A stretch of DNA of 64,000 nucleotides from Arthrobacter rhizosphaerae (lineage in GTDB: Bacteria; Actinomycetota; Actinomycetes; Actinomycetales; Micrococcaceae), in assembly GCF_023062595.1 (NCBI RefSeq), contig NZ_JALLAN010000013.1, forward strand, positions 98,504 through 162,503. The letters run 5' to 3'. Positions 33,034-40,433 of the stretch are shown piece after piece. The translations under genes and the position numbers were made by a program. The first letter of the stretch is position 1, and each line of letters opens with the position of its first letter. The notes below the pieces were generated by a model. The model had not been told where the DNA came from, did not search any database, and saw nothing but the letters and a program-made list of their open reading frames with translations.

Positions 33034-34044
33034 TTAGAGCTCGTCGTCGCTGAAAGCGGCGTCGTCCTCTTCGATGGCTGCGGCGCGGGCTGCCAAGTCG
33101 AAACCGGGAGGTGAGTCCTTGAGGGACAGACCCAGTTCAACCAGCTTTGCCTTGACCTCATCGATGGACTTGGCACCGAAGTTACGGATGTCCATCAGGT
33201 CAGCCTCGGAGCGGGCAACGAGTTCACCCACGGTGTGGATGCCCTCACGCTTGAGGCAGTTGTAGGAACGGACGGTGAGGTCCAGATCCTCGATCGGCAG
33301 AGCCATGTCTGCTGCCAGGGCAGCATCCGTCGGCGACGGGCCAATCTCGATACCTTCAGCTGCGGTGTTCAGCTCGCGGGCCAGACCGAACAGTTCCACC
33401 AGGGTGGTGCCTGCGGAAGCAACGGCGTCGCGGGGAGCGATTGCCTGCTTGGTCTCGACGTCGACAATCAGCTTGTCGAAGTCAGTGCGCTGCTCAACAC
33501 GGGTGGCTTCCACGCGGAAAGTAACCTTCAGCACCGGCGAGTAGATCGAGTCGACCGGGATACGGCCGATCTCGGCGTCGCCGGACTTGTTCTGAGCTGC
33601 CGAAACGTAGCCGCGGCCGCGCTCGATGGTCAGTTCGAGCTCGAACTTGCCCTTCGAGTTAAGCGTGGCGATGTGCAGATCCGGGTTGTGGAATTCGACG
33701 CCGGCCGGCGGAGCGATGTCCGCAGCGGTGACGACTCCCGGGCCCTGCTTGCGCAGGTAAGCAACAACCGGCTCATCGTGCTCGGAGGACACGGAGAGGT
33801 TCTTGATGTTCAGGATGATCTCGGTGACATCTTCCTTGACACCCGGAACCGTGGTGAACTCGTGCAGCACGCCATCGATCCGGATGCTGGTGACAGCAGC
33901 GCCGGGAATGGAGGAGAGCAGGGTACGGCGGAGGGAGTTTCCGAGGGTGTATCCAAAGCCCGGCTCCAGCGGTTCAATGATGAAGCGGGAGCGGTTATCG
34001 GAGACGACCTCTTCGGAGAGGGTGGGGCGCTGTGCAATGAGCAC
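33034..34044 (-). CDS. rpoA: DNA-directed RNA polymerase alpha subunit
   Basis: The alpha subunit nucleates RNA polymerase assembly and contacts upstream promoter DNA and activators. The 336-residue protein has the N-terminal assembly domain (SRFIIEPLEPGFGYTLGNSLRRTLLSSIPG) and the C-terminal domain with IEDLDLTVRSYNCLKREGIHTVGEL and NFGAKSIDEVKAKL. An acidic tail ends it. No rpsD lies before it, unlike in E. coli. A strong hairpin separates it from rpsK. Confidence 0.99.
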   Translation of the reverse strand: MLIAQRPTLSEEVVSDNRSRFIIEPLEPGFGYTLGNSLRRTLLSSIPGAAVTSIRIDGVLHEFTTVPGVKEDVTEIILNIKNLSVSSEHDEPVVAYLRKQGPGVVTAADIAPPAGVEFHNPDLHIATLNSKGKFELELTIERGRGYVSAAQNKSGDAEIGRIPVDSIYSPVLKVTFRVEATRVEQRTDFDKLIVDVETKQAIAPRDAVASAGTTLVELFGLARELNTAAEGIEIGPSPTDAALAADMALPIEDLDLTVRSYNCLKREGIHTVGELVARSEADLMDIRNFGAKSIDEVKAKLVELGLSLKDSPPGFDLAARAAAIEEDDAAFSDDEL

Positions 34045-34126
34045 TTAGGTTTCCTTTCGGCGAGCATCCGCTATATGACGCAACACAGGTGGTGGAAAGT
34101 TCGGTCTAAAGACTTAAAGCGGGCGG

Positions 34127-34158
34127 GCTTGCCCGGACCTGTTACGGTCCGGGCAAGC
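34127..34158 (-). terminator. hairpin between rpsK and rpoA
   Basis: A perfect 13-bp stem, GCTTGCCCGGACC / GGTCCGGGCAAGC, with a six-base loop lies 20 bases after the rpsK stop. The following sequence on the minus strand is CCGCCCGCTTTAAG, so the U-run is poor. It may be a partial terminator or an RNA-processing site. Confidence 0.6.
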
Positions 34159-34178
34159 TCACGCTGCTGGGAGTAGCC

Positions 34179-34580
34179 TTAGACGCGGCGGCGCTTCGGC
34201 GGACGGCAGCCGTTGTGGGCGCTGGGGGTTACGTCCTGGATGGACCCAACCTCGAGGCCAGCGGCCTGCAGTGAACGGATAGCAGTCTCGCGTCCGGATC
34301 CCGGTCCCTTGACGAAAACGTCAACCTTGCGCATGCCGTGCTCCTGTGCACGCTTTGCAGCAGCTTCGGCAGCCATCTGGGCAGCGAACGGGGTGGACTT
34401 ACGTGAGCCCTTGAATCCAACCTCACCGGACGAAGCCCAGGAGATGACAGCACCGTTCGGGTCCGTGATGGACACGATGGTGTTGTTAAAGGTGCTCTTG
34501 ATGTGCGCCTGGCCAAGCGCGATATTCTTCTTGTCCTTCTTACGCGGCTTGCGAACCGCGCCACGAGTCTTCGGGGGCAT
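34179..34580 (-). CDS. rpsK: 30S ribosomal protein S11
   Basis: S11 helps form the platform of the small subunit and the mRNA exit channel. The 133-residue protein contains GQAHIKSTFNNTIVSITDPNGAVISWASSG and ends NGCRPPKRRRV, both family signatures. It follows rpsM after 45 bases. Confidence 0.99.
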   Translation of the reverse strand: MPPKTRGAVRKPRKKDKKNIALGQAHIKSTFNNTIVSITDPNGAVISWASSGEVGFKGSRKSTPFAAQMAAEAAAKRAQEHGMRKVDVFVKGPGSGRETAIRSLQAAGLEVGSIQDVTPSAHNGCRPPKRRRV

Positions 34581-34625
34581 TATTTCTCCTACAGAAAGTT
34601 TATTGGGGAAAGTCAGCAGCTATTT

Positions 34626-35003
34626 CTAGCGGCCGGCTTTCTTCTTGCCGGCGACGGTACGCTTCGGGCCCTTGCGGGTACGTGCGTTGGTCTTCGTACG
34701 CTGTCCGCGTACGGGCAGGCCCTTGCGGTGACGCAGGCCTTCGTAGCTGCCGATTTCAACCTTGCGGCGAATGTCAGCTGCTACTTCGCGGCGAAGGTCA
34801 CCCTCAACCTTGTAGTTGCCTTCAATGTAGTCACGCAGCTCAACCAGCTGCGCGTCCGTCAGGTCTTTGACCCGAACGTCAGCGCTGATGCCGGTAGCAG
34901 CCAGGGTTTCGTGTGCACGGGTCTTGCCCACGCCGTAGATGTAAGTAAGCGCAATTTCCAGCCGCTTTTCGCGGGGAATGTCTACGCCAGCGAGACGAGC
35001 CAT
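34626..35003 (-). CDS. rpsM: 30S ribosomal protein S13
   Basis: S13 sits in the head of the small subunit and contacts the P-site tRNA and the large subunit. The 125-residue protein starts MARLAGVDIPREKRLEIALTYIYGVGKTRA and has LPVRGQRTKTNARTRKGP near the end. The ATG at 35003 is preferred over an upstream in-frame start at 35048. The 182-base gap to rpmJ holds a potential fold (CGGAGG ... CCTCCG) but no gene. Confidence 0.98.
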   Translation of the reverse strand: MARLAGVDIPREKRLEIALTYIYGVGKTRAHETLAATGISADVRVKDLTDAQLVELRDYIEGNYKVEGDLRREVAADIRRKVEIGSYEGLRHRKGLPVRGQRTKTNARTRKGPKRTVAGKKKAGR

Positions 35004-35185
35004 AGTGGCAGTGCTCCTTGAATAAACCGGAGGTCGTAGGCAGTACACCCGTACGTTCTGTACGGCCCCAGCCTCCGACCGGGGGTTAGCTGTCCAGGCT
35101 CGTTGTTACTCGATGTCCCGGTTCAGCTTGTGCTGCCTTTTATTTACTTGCGTGGGTTAGCAACCCAGGGATTTCCAGAAGGAAA

Positions 35186-35299
35186 TTAGCCCTGGCGCTG
35201 CTTGTGGCGCGGGTTCTCGCAGATCACCATGACCCGGCCATTACGGCGGATCACTTTGCACTTTTCGCAGATCTGCTTGACGCTCGGCTTGACCTTCAT
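35186..35299 (-). CDS. rpmJ: 50S ribosomal protein L36
   Basis: The 37-codon gene reads MKVKPSVKQICEKCKVIRR and then NGRVMVICENPRHKQRQG. It keeps the zinc-ribbon ligands, with two Cys in CEKC, a third in VICEN and the His in PRHKQRQG, so it is the zinc-binding form. The gene lies between infA and rpsM, its usual place. Confidence 0.98.
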   Translation of the reverse strand: MKVKPSVKQICEKCKVIRRNGRVMVICENPRHKQRQG

Positions 35300-35368
35300 G
35301 GCGTTCCTTTGCGTGTTGCAGTTGGACCACTGGAGCGGCTTCCGGCTGATGCCGTTGCCGCCCAGAGC

Positions 35369-35590
35369 TTATTTGTAGCGGTAAACAATACGACCACGTG
35401 TCAGGTCATAAGGGCTCAGCTCCACCACTACCCGGTCCTCAGGGAGAATCCTGATGTAGTGCTGACGCATTTTTCCAGAGATATGTGCAAGTACGATGTG
35501 CTTGTTGGTGAGCTCAACGCGGAACATCGCATTGGGCAGCGCCTCGGTCACAACGCCTTCGATCTCTATGACCCCGTCCTTCTTGGCCAT
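35369..35590 (-). CDS. infA: translation initiation factor IF-1
   Basis: IF-1 binds the A site of the 30S subunit during initiation. The 73-residue OB-fold protein starts MAKKDGVIEIEGVVTEALPNAMFRVEL and ends PYDLTRGRIVYRYK. The ATG at 35590 has GGAGGA directly upstream; an open frame to 35740 is not conserved. It is the first gene of the infA-rpmJ-rpsM-rpsK transcript and has its own promoter. Confidence 0.98.
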   Translation of the reverse strand: MAKKDGVIEIEGVVTEALPNAMFRVELTNKHIVLAHISGKMRQHYIRILPEDRVVVELSPYDLTRGRIVYRYK

Positions 35591-35718
35591 ATCCTCCGCT
35601 AACTGTTGTTGCCACAGCCCTCCGGAATGCACCGGGCATGACTGTGAACGTTTTTTGATTGATTGGCCATCGCCTAGCGACCGCAAAAGGGCGCAACAGG
35701 GCAGACAACCAACAGACA

Positions 35719-35747
35719 ACACTACGCCATGACGGCGCAAATGTTAA
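35719..35747 (-). promoter_or_regulatory. infA promoter
   Basis: On the minus strand TTAACA (35742-35747) and TAGTGT (35719-35724) are 17 bases apart. Transcription would start near 35712, about 120 bases before infA. It lies just after the stop of the S58 peptidase gene, so infA need not depend on the upstream cargo operon. Confidence 0.6.
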
Positions 35748-35758
35748 ATCCTGCCATG

Positions 35759-36829
35759 TTAGCGCACGGTGCCCCCAAATGCAGCAAACTCCCCTGCCGG
35801 GGTACTGACACTCACCGCACTGGCAACCCCATCCATAATGGCTGAACGCACGACGTCGGCTGCCGCACTTTGCAGCGTGATGAGGCTCAGCATCCGGGCC
35901 TCCCCACTGCTCCGATCCAGCTTGATCTCGCCAGTCGCCAGCGTGAACACGGTATCGCCATCGGCCAAAGTATGGCTCGGATTCAAAGCCCGGGCGATCC
36001 CCGCATGAGCCGCCGAGGCTGTCCGCTTGCACTCAGCCTTGTCCAGGACGGCATTCGTAGCGACGACGACGAGCGTCGTGTTGAGCTGTCGCGGTTCTAC
36101 CGCTGCCGGGGCCACAACCCTCCGACCACCTTCCGTCCCAGCGGCCGAAACCCTCGGCGTGCTCGCTCCTTCGTCGCTTAGACGCACGCTGCCGGGTTCC
36201 ACCCGCTGTTCCGATGTGCCAGACTCACCGTGTGCGTCGGTCGTTACGAACGGCAAGCCAAGCGCATTGACCACCGCTATGGCGCCGACAACGATAGGCC
36301 CCTCGGCTGAGATGCCGTCAAGGGTGATCGAGGCCGTGCCTACTCCGCCTTTGTAGGTTCGGGCCATGGCTGCTCCGGTGCCGGCTCCCACGTTGCCGCG
36401 TTCGACGTCGTGCCCGTCCTTTTGGGCGAAGGCGGAGGCTGCTGCCGCGTAACCCATCTCGGCGTCAGGTCGGGCGGCGAAGTTGCCGCCGCGGCCGAGG
36501 TCGAAGATGGCTGCGGCCGGGACGATGGGAACAATGCCACCGGGAACTTCGAAGCCCCTGCCGTTCTCCTCGCACCAGCGCTGGGCGCCGTGGGCTGCGA
36601 CCAGACCGTATGCGCTGCCGCCTGTCAGGACCACGGCGTCAACGAAGGACGTCAGGGTGGTGGGATCCAGTGCATCTGTTTCGTGAGTGCCCGGCCCACC
36701 GCCTTGGACATGAACGGAGCCGATAGTCCCGGGCGGCGGCAGGACCACTGTGACCCCGCTCAACCAGCCGTCGTCGGACTTTTGGACCTGGCCTACCCGG
36801 ATACCTGTGACGTCAGTGATGGCTCCCAT
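35759..36829 (-). CDS. P1/S58-family (DmpA/NylC-like) self-processing peptidase
   Basis: The family includes the aminopeptidase DmpA and the nylon-oligomer hydrolase NylC, which cut themselves to free an N-terminal Thr or Ser nucleophile. This ~356-residue protein has ITDVTGIRVGQVQ, the glycine-rich LTGGSAYGL and GNVGAGTGAA blocks, and RQLNTTLVVVATNAVLDK. There the Asn-Thr bond (about N250/T251) is the likely self-cleavage site. An Ala/Glu/Gly-rich insert (about 200-240) is not part of the core. The ATG at 36829 fits the family start; GTG at 36847 is possible. It is last in the sigma-factor operon; its substrate is unknown. Confidence 0.82.
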   Translation of the reverse strand: MGAITDVTGIRVGQVQKSDDGWLSGVTVVLPPPGTIGSVHVQGGGPGTHETDALDPTTLTSFVDAVVLTGGSAYGLVAAHGAQRWCEENGRGFEVPGGIVPIVPAAAIFDLGRGGNFAARPDAEMGYAAAASAFAQKDGHDVERGNVGAGTGAAMARTYKGGVGTASITLDGISAEGPIVVGAIAVVNALGLPFVTTDAHGESGTSEQRVEPGSVRLSDEGASTPRVSAAGTEGGRRVVAPAAVEPRQLNTTLVVVATNAVLDKAECKRTASAAHAGIARALNPSHTLADGDTVFTLATGEIKLDRSSGEARMLSLITLQSAAADVVRSAIMDGVASAVSVSTPAGEFAAFGGTVR

Positions 36830-36853
36830 GGGTCCATTGTGCTGCACGTGCCG

Positions 36854-37411
36854 TTATTTGCCTTGCTGCTCCCGGAGCATCTTCTCGACATCGAGGTTTG
36901 CCGGGCGCATGCCCACCTGAGGGCAGAATTCCTCAGTTGATATGGGGGCGTTACCTGGAGCCGGCAGGACCGCGTATCGCCAGTCGTCCCGTATGCACTT
37001 GACCAGCTCGGGTACTTTCGACGGGGCCGGGGCCGGGGGTGCAGTTGCAGGCGGCCTCGGTGCGGGACGAACGGTGGCTCCGGGCTGGATTCTGCCATCA
37101 CGCCACAGCGAGCTGCAGAGCTCCACCGGATCGACGGCCTCAGTGTTGTCCTCGGGACCGCCAACCGCCAAAGCGACTTCTTCGGCGTACGACTTGGCGG
37201 AAGGACCCGAATAGCAGAAGGCGGTGTATTTTGCCTGTTCCGGCGTCACGTTGAGGATATAAAACCCAGCAGTCGCAGCAGCGAGGACCAAGGGCGTCAT
37301 GATGACCCCTACCAGGCGGTTCCTGCGTCGGCGCCGACGGCGCAGATCGGCACTGATCCTGCTGGTGAGCGCGGCACGTACACGCTCACGGCTCTCGCTC
37401 AGATCCGCCAT
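36854..37411 (-). CDS. single-pass membrane protein, possible anti-sigma factor
   Basis: The 185-residue protein has a basic cytoplasmic part (1-32, with RRRRRRR at 25-31), one membrane helix (about 33-53), and an extracytoplasmic part with a Pro/Ala-rich linker (about 113-133) and four cysteines. The gene overlaps the sigma-factor gene by 13 bases, the usual place for an anti-sigma factor. No zinc-binding HxxxCxxC motif is present and the cytoplasmic part is short, so this role is inferred from position only. Confidence 0.5.
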   Translation of the reverse strand: MADLSESRERVRAALTSRISADLRRRRRRRNRLVGVIMTPLVLAAATAGFYILNVTPEQAKYTAFCYSGPSAKSYAEEVALAVGGPEDNTEAVDPVELCSSLWRDGRIQPGATVRPAPRPPATAPPAPAPSKVPELVKCIRDDWRYAVLPAPGNAPISTEEFCPQVGMRPANLDVEKMLREQQGK

Positions 37412-38016
37412 TTTTGAGTCACCTCCCCCTCGGTCTCGTTAAACAGTTCTTTTAGTTTGGAACGCATCCGCAATACGCGGTTCTTTACAGCTGCCGTGGT
37501 TATCCCTGTAGCCGCGGCAATCTGGGCGTGCGGTACGTCGCCCAGGAAGAACATCCGGAATACGGCCTGGTCCTGAACAGACATGGTTGCTACCACAGCC
37601 ATGACCTGCGAGATCTGGTCATTGGTGACAACAATGCTCTCCGCCGAGACGGCTACTAAGGCTTTGCTGGCATCCAGCTCATCAATGTCAGCTGTCGGCT
37701 GGTTTCCGTGTTTCCGGTTGTGGTTGTAGCTCAGGAATTTGGCTGAAGAGAAAATCCAGGGGCGCAGGGAGCCGTTAACAAGGCTCACGGTCTTTGCCTT
37801 CTCCCACAGCAGGAAAAACGTCTCCTGTGCCAGCTCTTCCGCAGCGGGGATACTGCCTGTCATCTTCACGAGGTATCGCAGGACGCCATCGGCGTACCGG
37901 TCATAGACCTCGCCGAACGCACTCTCATCGCGCTTTACGAGCCCTTTGAGCAATTCTGCTTCGTTGTCAGGATCGCCCGGACCGACGCCGGTCCGGGACC
38001 TGAAGAAACCCGCCAT
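37399..38016 (-). CDS. ECF-type RNA polymerase sigma factor
   Basis: The 205-residue protein has a sigma-70 region 2 (FGEVYDRYADGVLRYLVKMTGSIPAAEELAQETFFLLWEKA) and region 4 (MSVQDQAVFRMFFLGDVPHAQIAAATGITTAAVKNRVLRMRSKL) and nothing else, the ECF layout. Region 4 contains the helix-turn-helix. It starts four bases after the upstream secreted-protein gene and overlaps the next gene. Its target promoters are not known; autoregulation of the operon is likely for this class. Confidence 0.9.
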   Translation of the reverse strand: MAGFFRSRTGVGPGDPDNEAELLKGLVKRDESAFGEVYDRYADGVLRYLVKMTGSIPAAEELAQETFFLLWEKAKTVSLVNGSLRPWIFSSAKFLSYNHNRKHGNQPTADIDELDASKALVAVSAESIVVTNDQISQVMAVVATMSVQDQAVFRMFFLGDVPHAQIAAATGITTAAVKNRVLRMRSKLKELFNETEGEVTQKWRI

Positions 38017-38020
38017 TTAC

Positions 38021-38554
38021 CTAGGGCGAAAAGCTGATGGAGGAAGTGCGATCGTTCATGGTGCCAACCCAGGATGAGGATGCGGCCCAGCCATAACCGG
38101 CCCCTGTACCGTTCGAATGCTCGTGAAGATACAAGCGGCAGCCTGATCCGCCAATAAAGGAGGACAAACGGTCATTCCAACCCGTCCAGGTCAGGTCGAT
38201 GAAACCCGTGTAGCCCGACCAGCACGGGTTCCCGACGATGTTCAAATAGCCGCCGCCGTACCCGGAATTGTCATAAATGGTGCCTATGACGGACGTCGCC
38301 TGAGCGCTTGCTTCAGACTTGAGCCGGAATCCCTCTTTACCTTTATCCGCTTTGCCGGCATCTACGCCGGCAAGCTCCAGCGAGCGGTTTAGCTCCTCAG
38401 GCGTGTCGTGGCATTGAAGCTTCTGCTTGGTGACATCCGCTGAGCAGTATTTGGCAGCGGACGTAGGATCCTTCGCGGCAGTCATGGTTGCTGCAAGGAA
38501 CAAGCAAGCGACGATGGCCAGGACAGCCTTCAATGAACCGCGACGAACAGACAT
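38021..38554 (-). CDS. secreted beta-gamma-crystallin-like / I36-inhibitor-like protein
   Basis: The 177-residue protein has a signal peptide (MSVRRGSLKAVLAIVACLFLAATMTAA). After a linker come two repeats that look like beta-gamma-crystallin motifs: IYDNSGYGGGYLNI ... NDRLSSF and LYLHEHSNGTGAGYGW ... NDRTSSI. The NDRLSS and NDRTSS pieces fit the Ca2+-binding N/D-N/D-x-x-S/T-S pattern. Several cysteines may form disulfides. Streptomyces metalloprotease inhibitors of family I36 have this fold, so it may be an inhibitor or a calcium-stabilised secreted protein. It is the first gene of the ECF sigma operon. Confidence 0.65.
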   Translation of the reverse strand: MSVRRGSLKAVLAIVACLFLAATMTAAKDPTSAAKYCSADVTKQKLQCHDTPEELNRSLELAGVDAGKADKGKEGFRLKSEASAQATSVIGTIYDNSGYGGGYLNIVGNPCWSGYTGFIDLTWTGWNDRLSSFIGGSGCRLYLHEHSNGTGAGYGWAASSSWVGTMNDRTSSISFSP

Positions 38555-38653
38555 TTCCCCAGTTTACCCATGGGCCCCCTCCCCCTTATGCCGCCGCGCT
38601 TTTGAACGGCCAGCTAATGGGTTAATGTCCCGGGCGGGGAAAAAGTCTCAGGG

Positions 38654-39481
38654 TCAGGGAATCGGGGTGGGAACCACTCCCAGCGGCGCCAGGCGCTCCG
38701 CGCCGCCGTCGGGGGCGGAAAGAACCCAGATCCCCTTGCTGTGGACTGCAACCGAATGTTCCCATTGGCAGGATCGCTGCCCGTCAGTGGTGACAACGGT
38801 CCAGTCGTCGTCGAGCACTGCGGTGTCAATGCCGCCGCGGACGAGCATCGGTTCGATTGCCAGGCAGAGACCGGGGCGGATCTTCGGCCCCCGATGACCC
38901 GTCCTGTAGTTGGGAACGTCCGGCGCCATGTGCATCTCAGAGCCGATGCCGTGACCTACATAGTCTTCGAGGATGCCGAGCTGATTGCCCGGCACAGAAG
39001 AGACGTAGTCGTCTACAGCGGAACCTATGTCACCGACGTACTTTCCAGTGGCGAGGGCCGCTATCCCGTGCCACATGGCTGTCTCAGTCACATCCGAGAG
39101 GCGCTGATCTGCGGGATCGGCCGTTCCGACAATAACGGTGCGAGCGGAATCGGAATGCCACCCGTCCACGATTGCGCCGCCGTCGATGGAGAGGATGTCG
39201 CCGTCCTGCAAGACGCGGCTGCCGGGGATACCATGCACCACTTCTTCATTAACGGAGGTGCAGATGGTCGCCGGGAACCCGTGATAGCCCAGGAAATTGG
39301 ACTTGGCACCGGAGTCGTTGAGGACAGCGGCGAACACCTCATCAAGTTCCTTGGTGGTGGTGCCGGCAGTGGCGGCAGCAGCAGCGGCATCGAGGGCGCG
39401 GCTCAAAACAAGCCCTGCCTTGTGCATGATGCGTATCTGGGCGTCGGTCTTGTACTCAATACGGGGCTGGCCGAATGCCAT
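38654..39481 (-). CDS. map: methionine aminopeptidase type I
   Basis: Map removes the initiator Met from new proteins. The 275-residue protein carries the metal ligands: His in FLGYHGFPATICTSVNEEVVHGIP, DGDILSIDGGAIVDGWHSDSART (two Asp), GHGIGSEMHMAPDVPN (His), and the Glu residues in CLAIEPML and QWEHSVAV. The ATG at 39481 has GAGGT five bases upstream. It lies only seven bases after the oleD stop and likely shares a transcript with the Ole-like cluster. Usually it sits directly after adk; here 5.9 kb separate them. Confidence 0.97.
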   Translation of the reverse strand: MAFGQPRIEYKTDAQIRIMHKAGLVLSRALDAAAAAATAGTTTKELDEVFAAVLNDSGAKSNFLGYHGFPATICTSVNEEVVHGIPGSRVLQDGDILSIDGGAIVDGWHSDSARTVIVGTADPADQRLSDVTETAMWHGIAALATGKYVGDIGSAVDDYVSSVPGNQLGILEDYVGHGIGSEMHMAPDVPNYRTGHRGPKIRPGLCLAIEPMLVRGGIDTAVLDDDWTVVTTDGQRSCQWEHSVAVHSKGIWVLSAPDGGAERLAPLGVVPTPIP

Positions 39482-39488
39482 GGATACC

Positions 39489-40433
39489 TCAGTGCTTCGT
39501 CTCTGCAGGATGTCCGTCATCCCGGGTCTCTTCTTCGATCCATTCTCCCGCATTGGCGAAGCAGCTCGTAACAGGCTGGACCCGCAGTTCATCGCGGAGC
39601 CTGCCCAGAGAGTAGGTGCGCTGGAAGCCCAGTTGGCTCACGGCATAGCGGGTCAGTCGCGGCGCCTTACGGATGACTCCCGCGACGGCCTCCATAGACG
39701 CCGCCAGACACATTGCGGCGGGCAAAGGAATAAAGGCAAGTTCGACGTCGGCATGACCTGTTGCGTCGAGAACCTCCCGGAGGACTTCCCCCAAAGCCAC
39801 AGGATGGCTATCACCTACATTCACGGCTCCTGTGACCTCTGTAGTGCATGCAGCCAATGCCGCTTCAGCCAGGTTTTCGATGGACGTGAGTTGGTGAAGG
39901 ACGTTGGCGTCCCCGACGGCCAGTACCCGGCCTCGACGCACATTACTGATCAGTCGCGGCAACAACGTCTTGTCACCGGGACCGTAAACACCGTGCGGCC
40001 GGAGCATAACGGCACGCGGATGCTTGGCAGCAAATCCTTCCGCCAATGCTTTGGAGGAAGAGTAGGCATTGAGGTAGCGGCCCGAGACGGGATCTTCCCC
40101 TCTGTTGACGCATGGCTCCCACCACGGGTAAACGCTGGAGCTGGAAATGTGGACCAGGCGGGCGTCGGGGAAAGTGGCTGCAACTGCCTTGGTGCCGAGC
40201 ACGTTGACCCTATGGAATGGTTCAGTGGCGCCCCAATCCCGCACTTGGGCACCAGCGTGGACAACCGCATCTACAGCAGGCGGTGAGCTCAACGGACCTT
40301 CGCCCAGGTCCCAGACGTTGTGGCCCGGCAGGGGACGCCGTCCATACCGAACCACTTCCCAACCGCGTGCCTCGGCAGCAACAGCAATCGCGCCCCCTAC
40401 GAAGCCCGCTGCTCCCGTGACTGCAATCCTCAA
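39489..40433 (-). CDS. OleD-like NAD(P)-dependent 2-alkyl-3-ketoacid reductase
   Basis: The 314-residue protein is an extended short-chain dehydrogenase with GAAGFVGG (7-14) for NAD(P) and the catalytic pair Tyr124/Lys128 in YSSSK. The stretch RPHGVYGPGDKTLLPRL is close to what OleD enzymes carry. OleD reduces the 2-alkyl-3-ketoacid made by OleA to the hydroxy acid. Start and order support a chain: its ATG overlaps the OleC-like stop by four bases. Sugar epimerases share the fold, but gene order with OleA and OleC homologues favours OleD. Confidence 0.78.
   Translation of the reverse strand: MRIAVTGAAGFVGGAIAVAAEARGWEVVRYGRRPLPGHNVWDLGEGPLSSPPAVDAVVHAGAQVRDWGATEPFHRVNVLGTKAVAATFPDARLVHISSSSVYPWWEPCVNRGEDPVSGRYLNAYSSSKALAEGFAAKHPRAVMLRPHGVYGPGDKTLLPRLISNVRRGRVLAVGDANVLHQLTSIENLAEAALAACTTEVTGAVNVGDSHPVALGEVLREVLDATGHADVELAFIPLPAAMCLAASMEAVAGVIRKAPRLTRYAVSQLGFQRTYSLGRLRDELRVQPVTSCFANAGEWIEEETRDDGHPAETKH

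Noticed and set aside
33235..34176. 313-codon open frame on the plus strand
   Set aside because: Antisense to rpoA; shadow frame.
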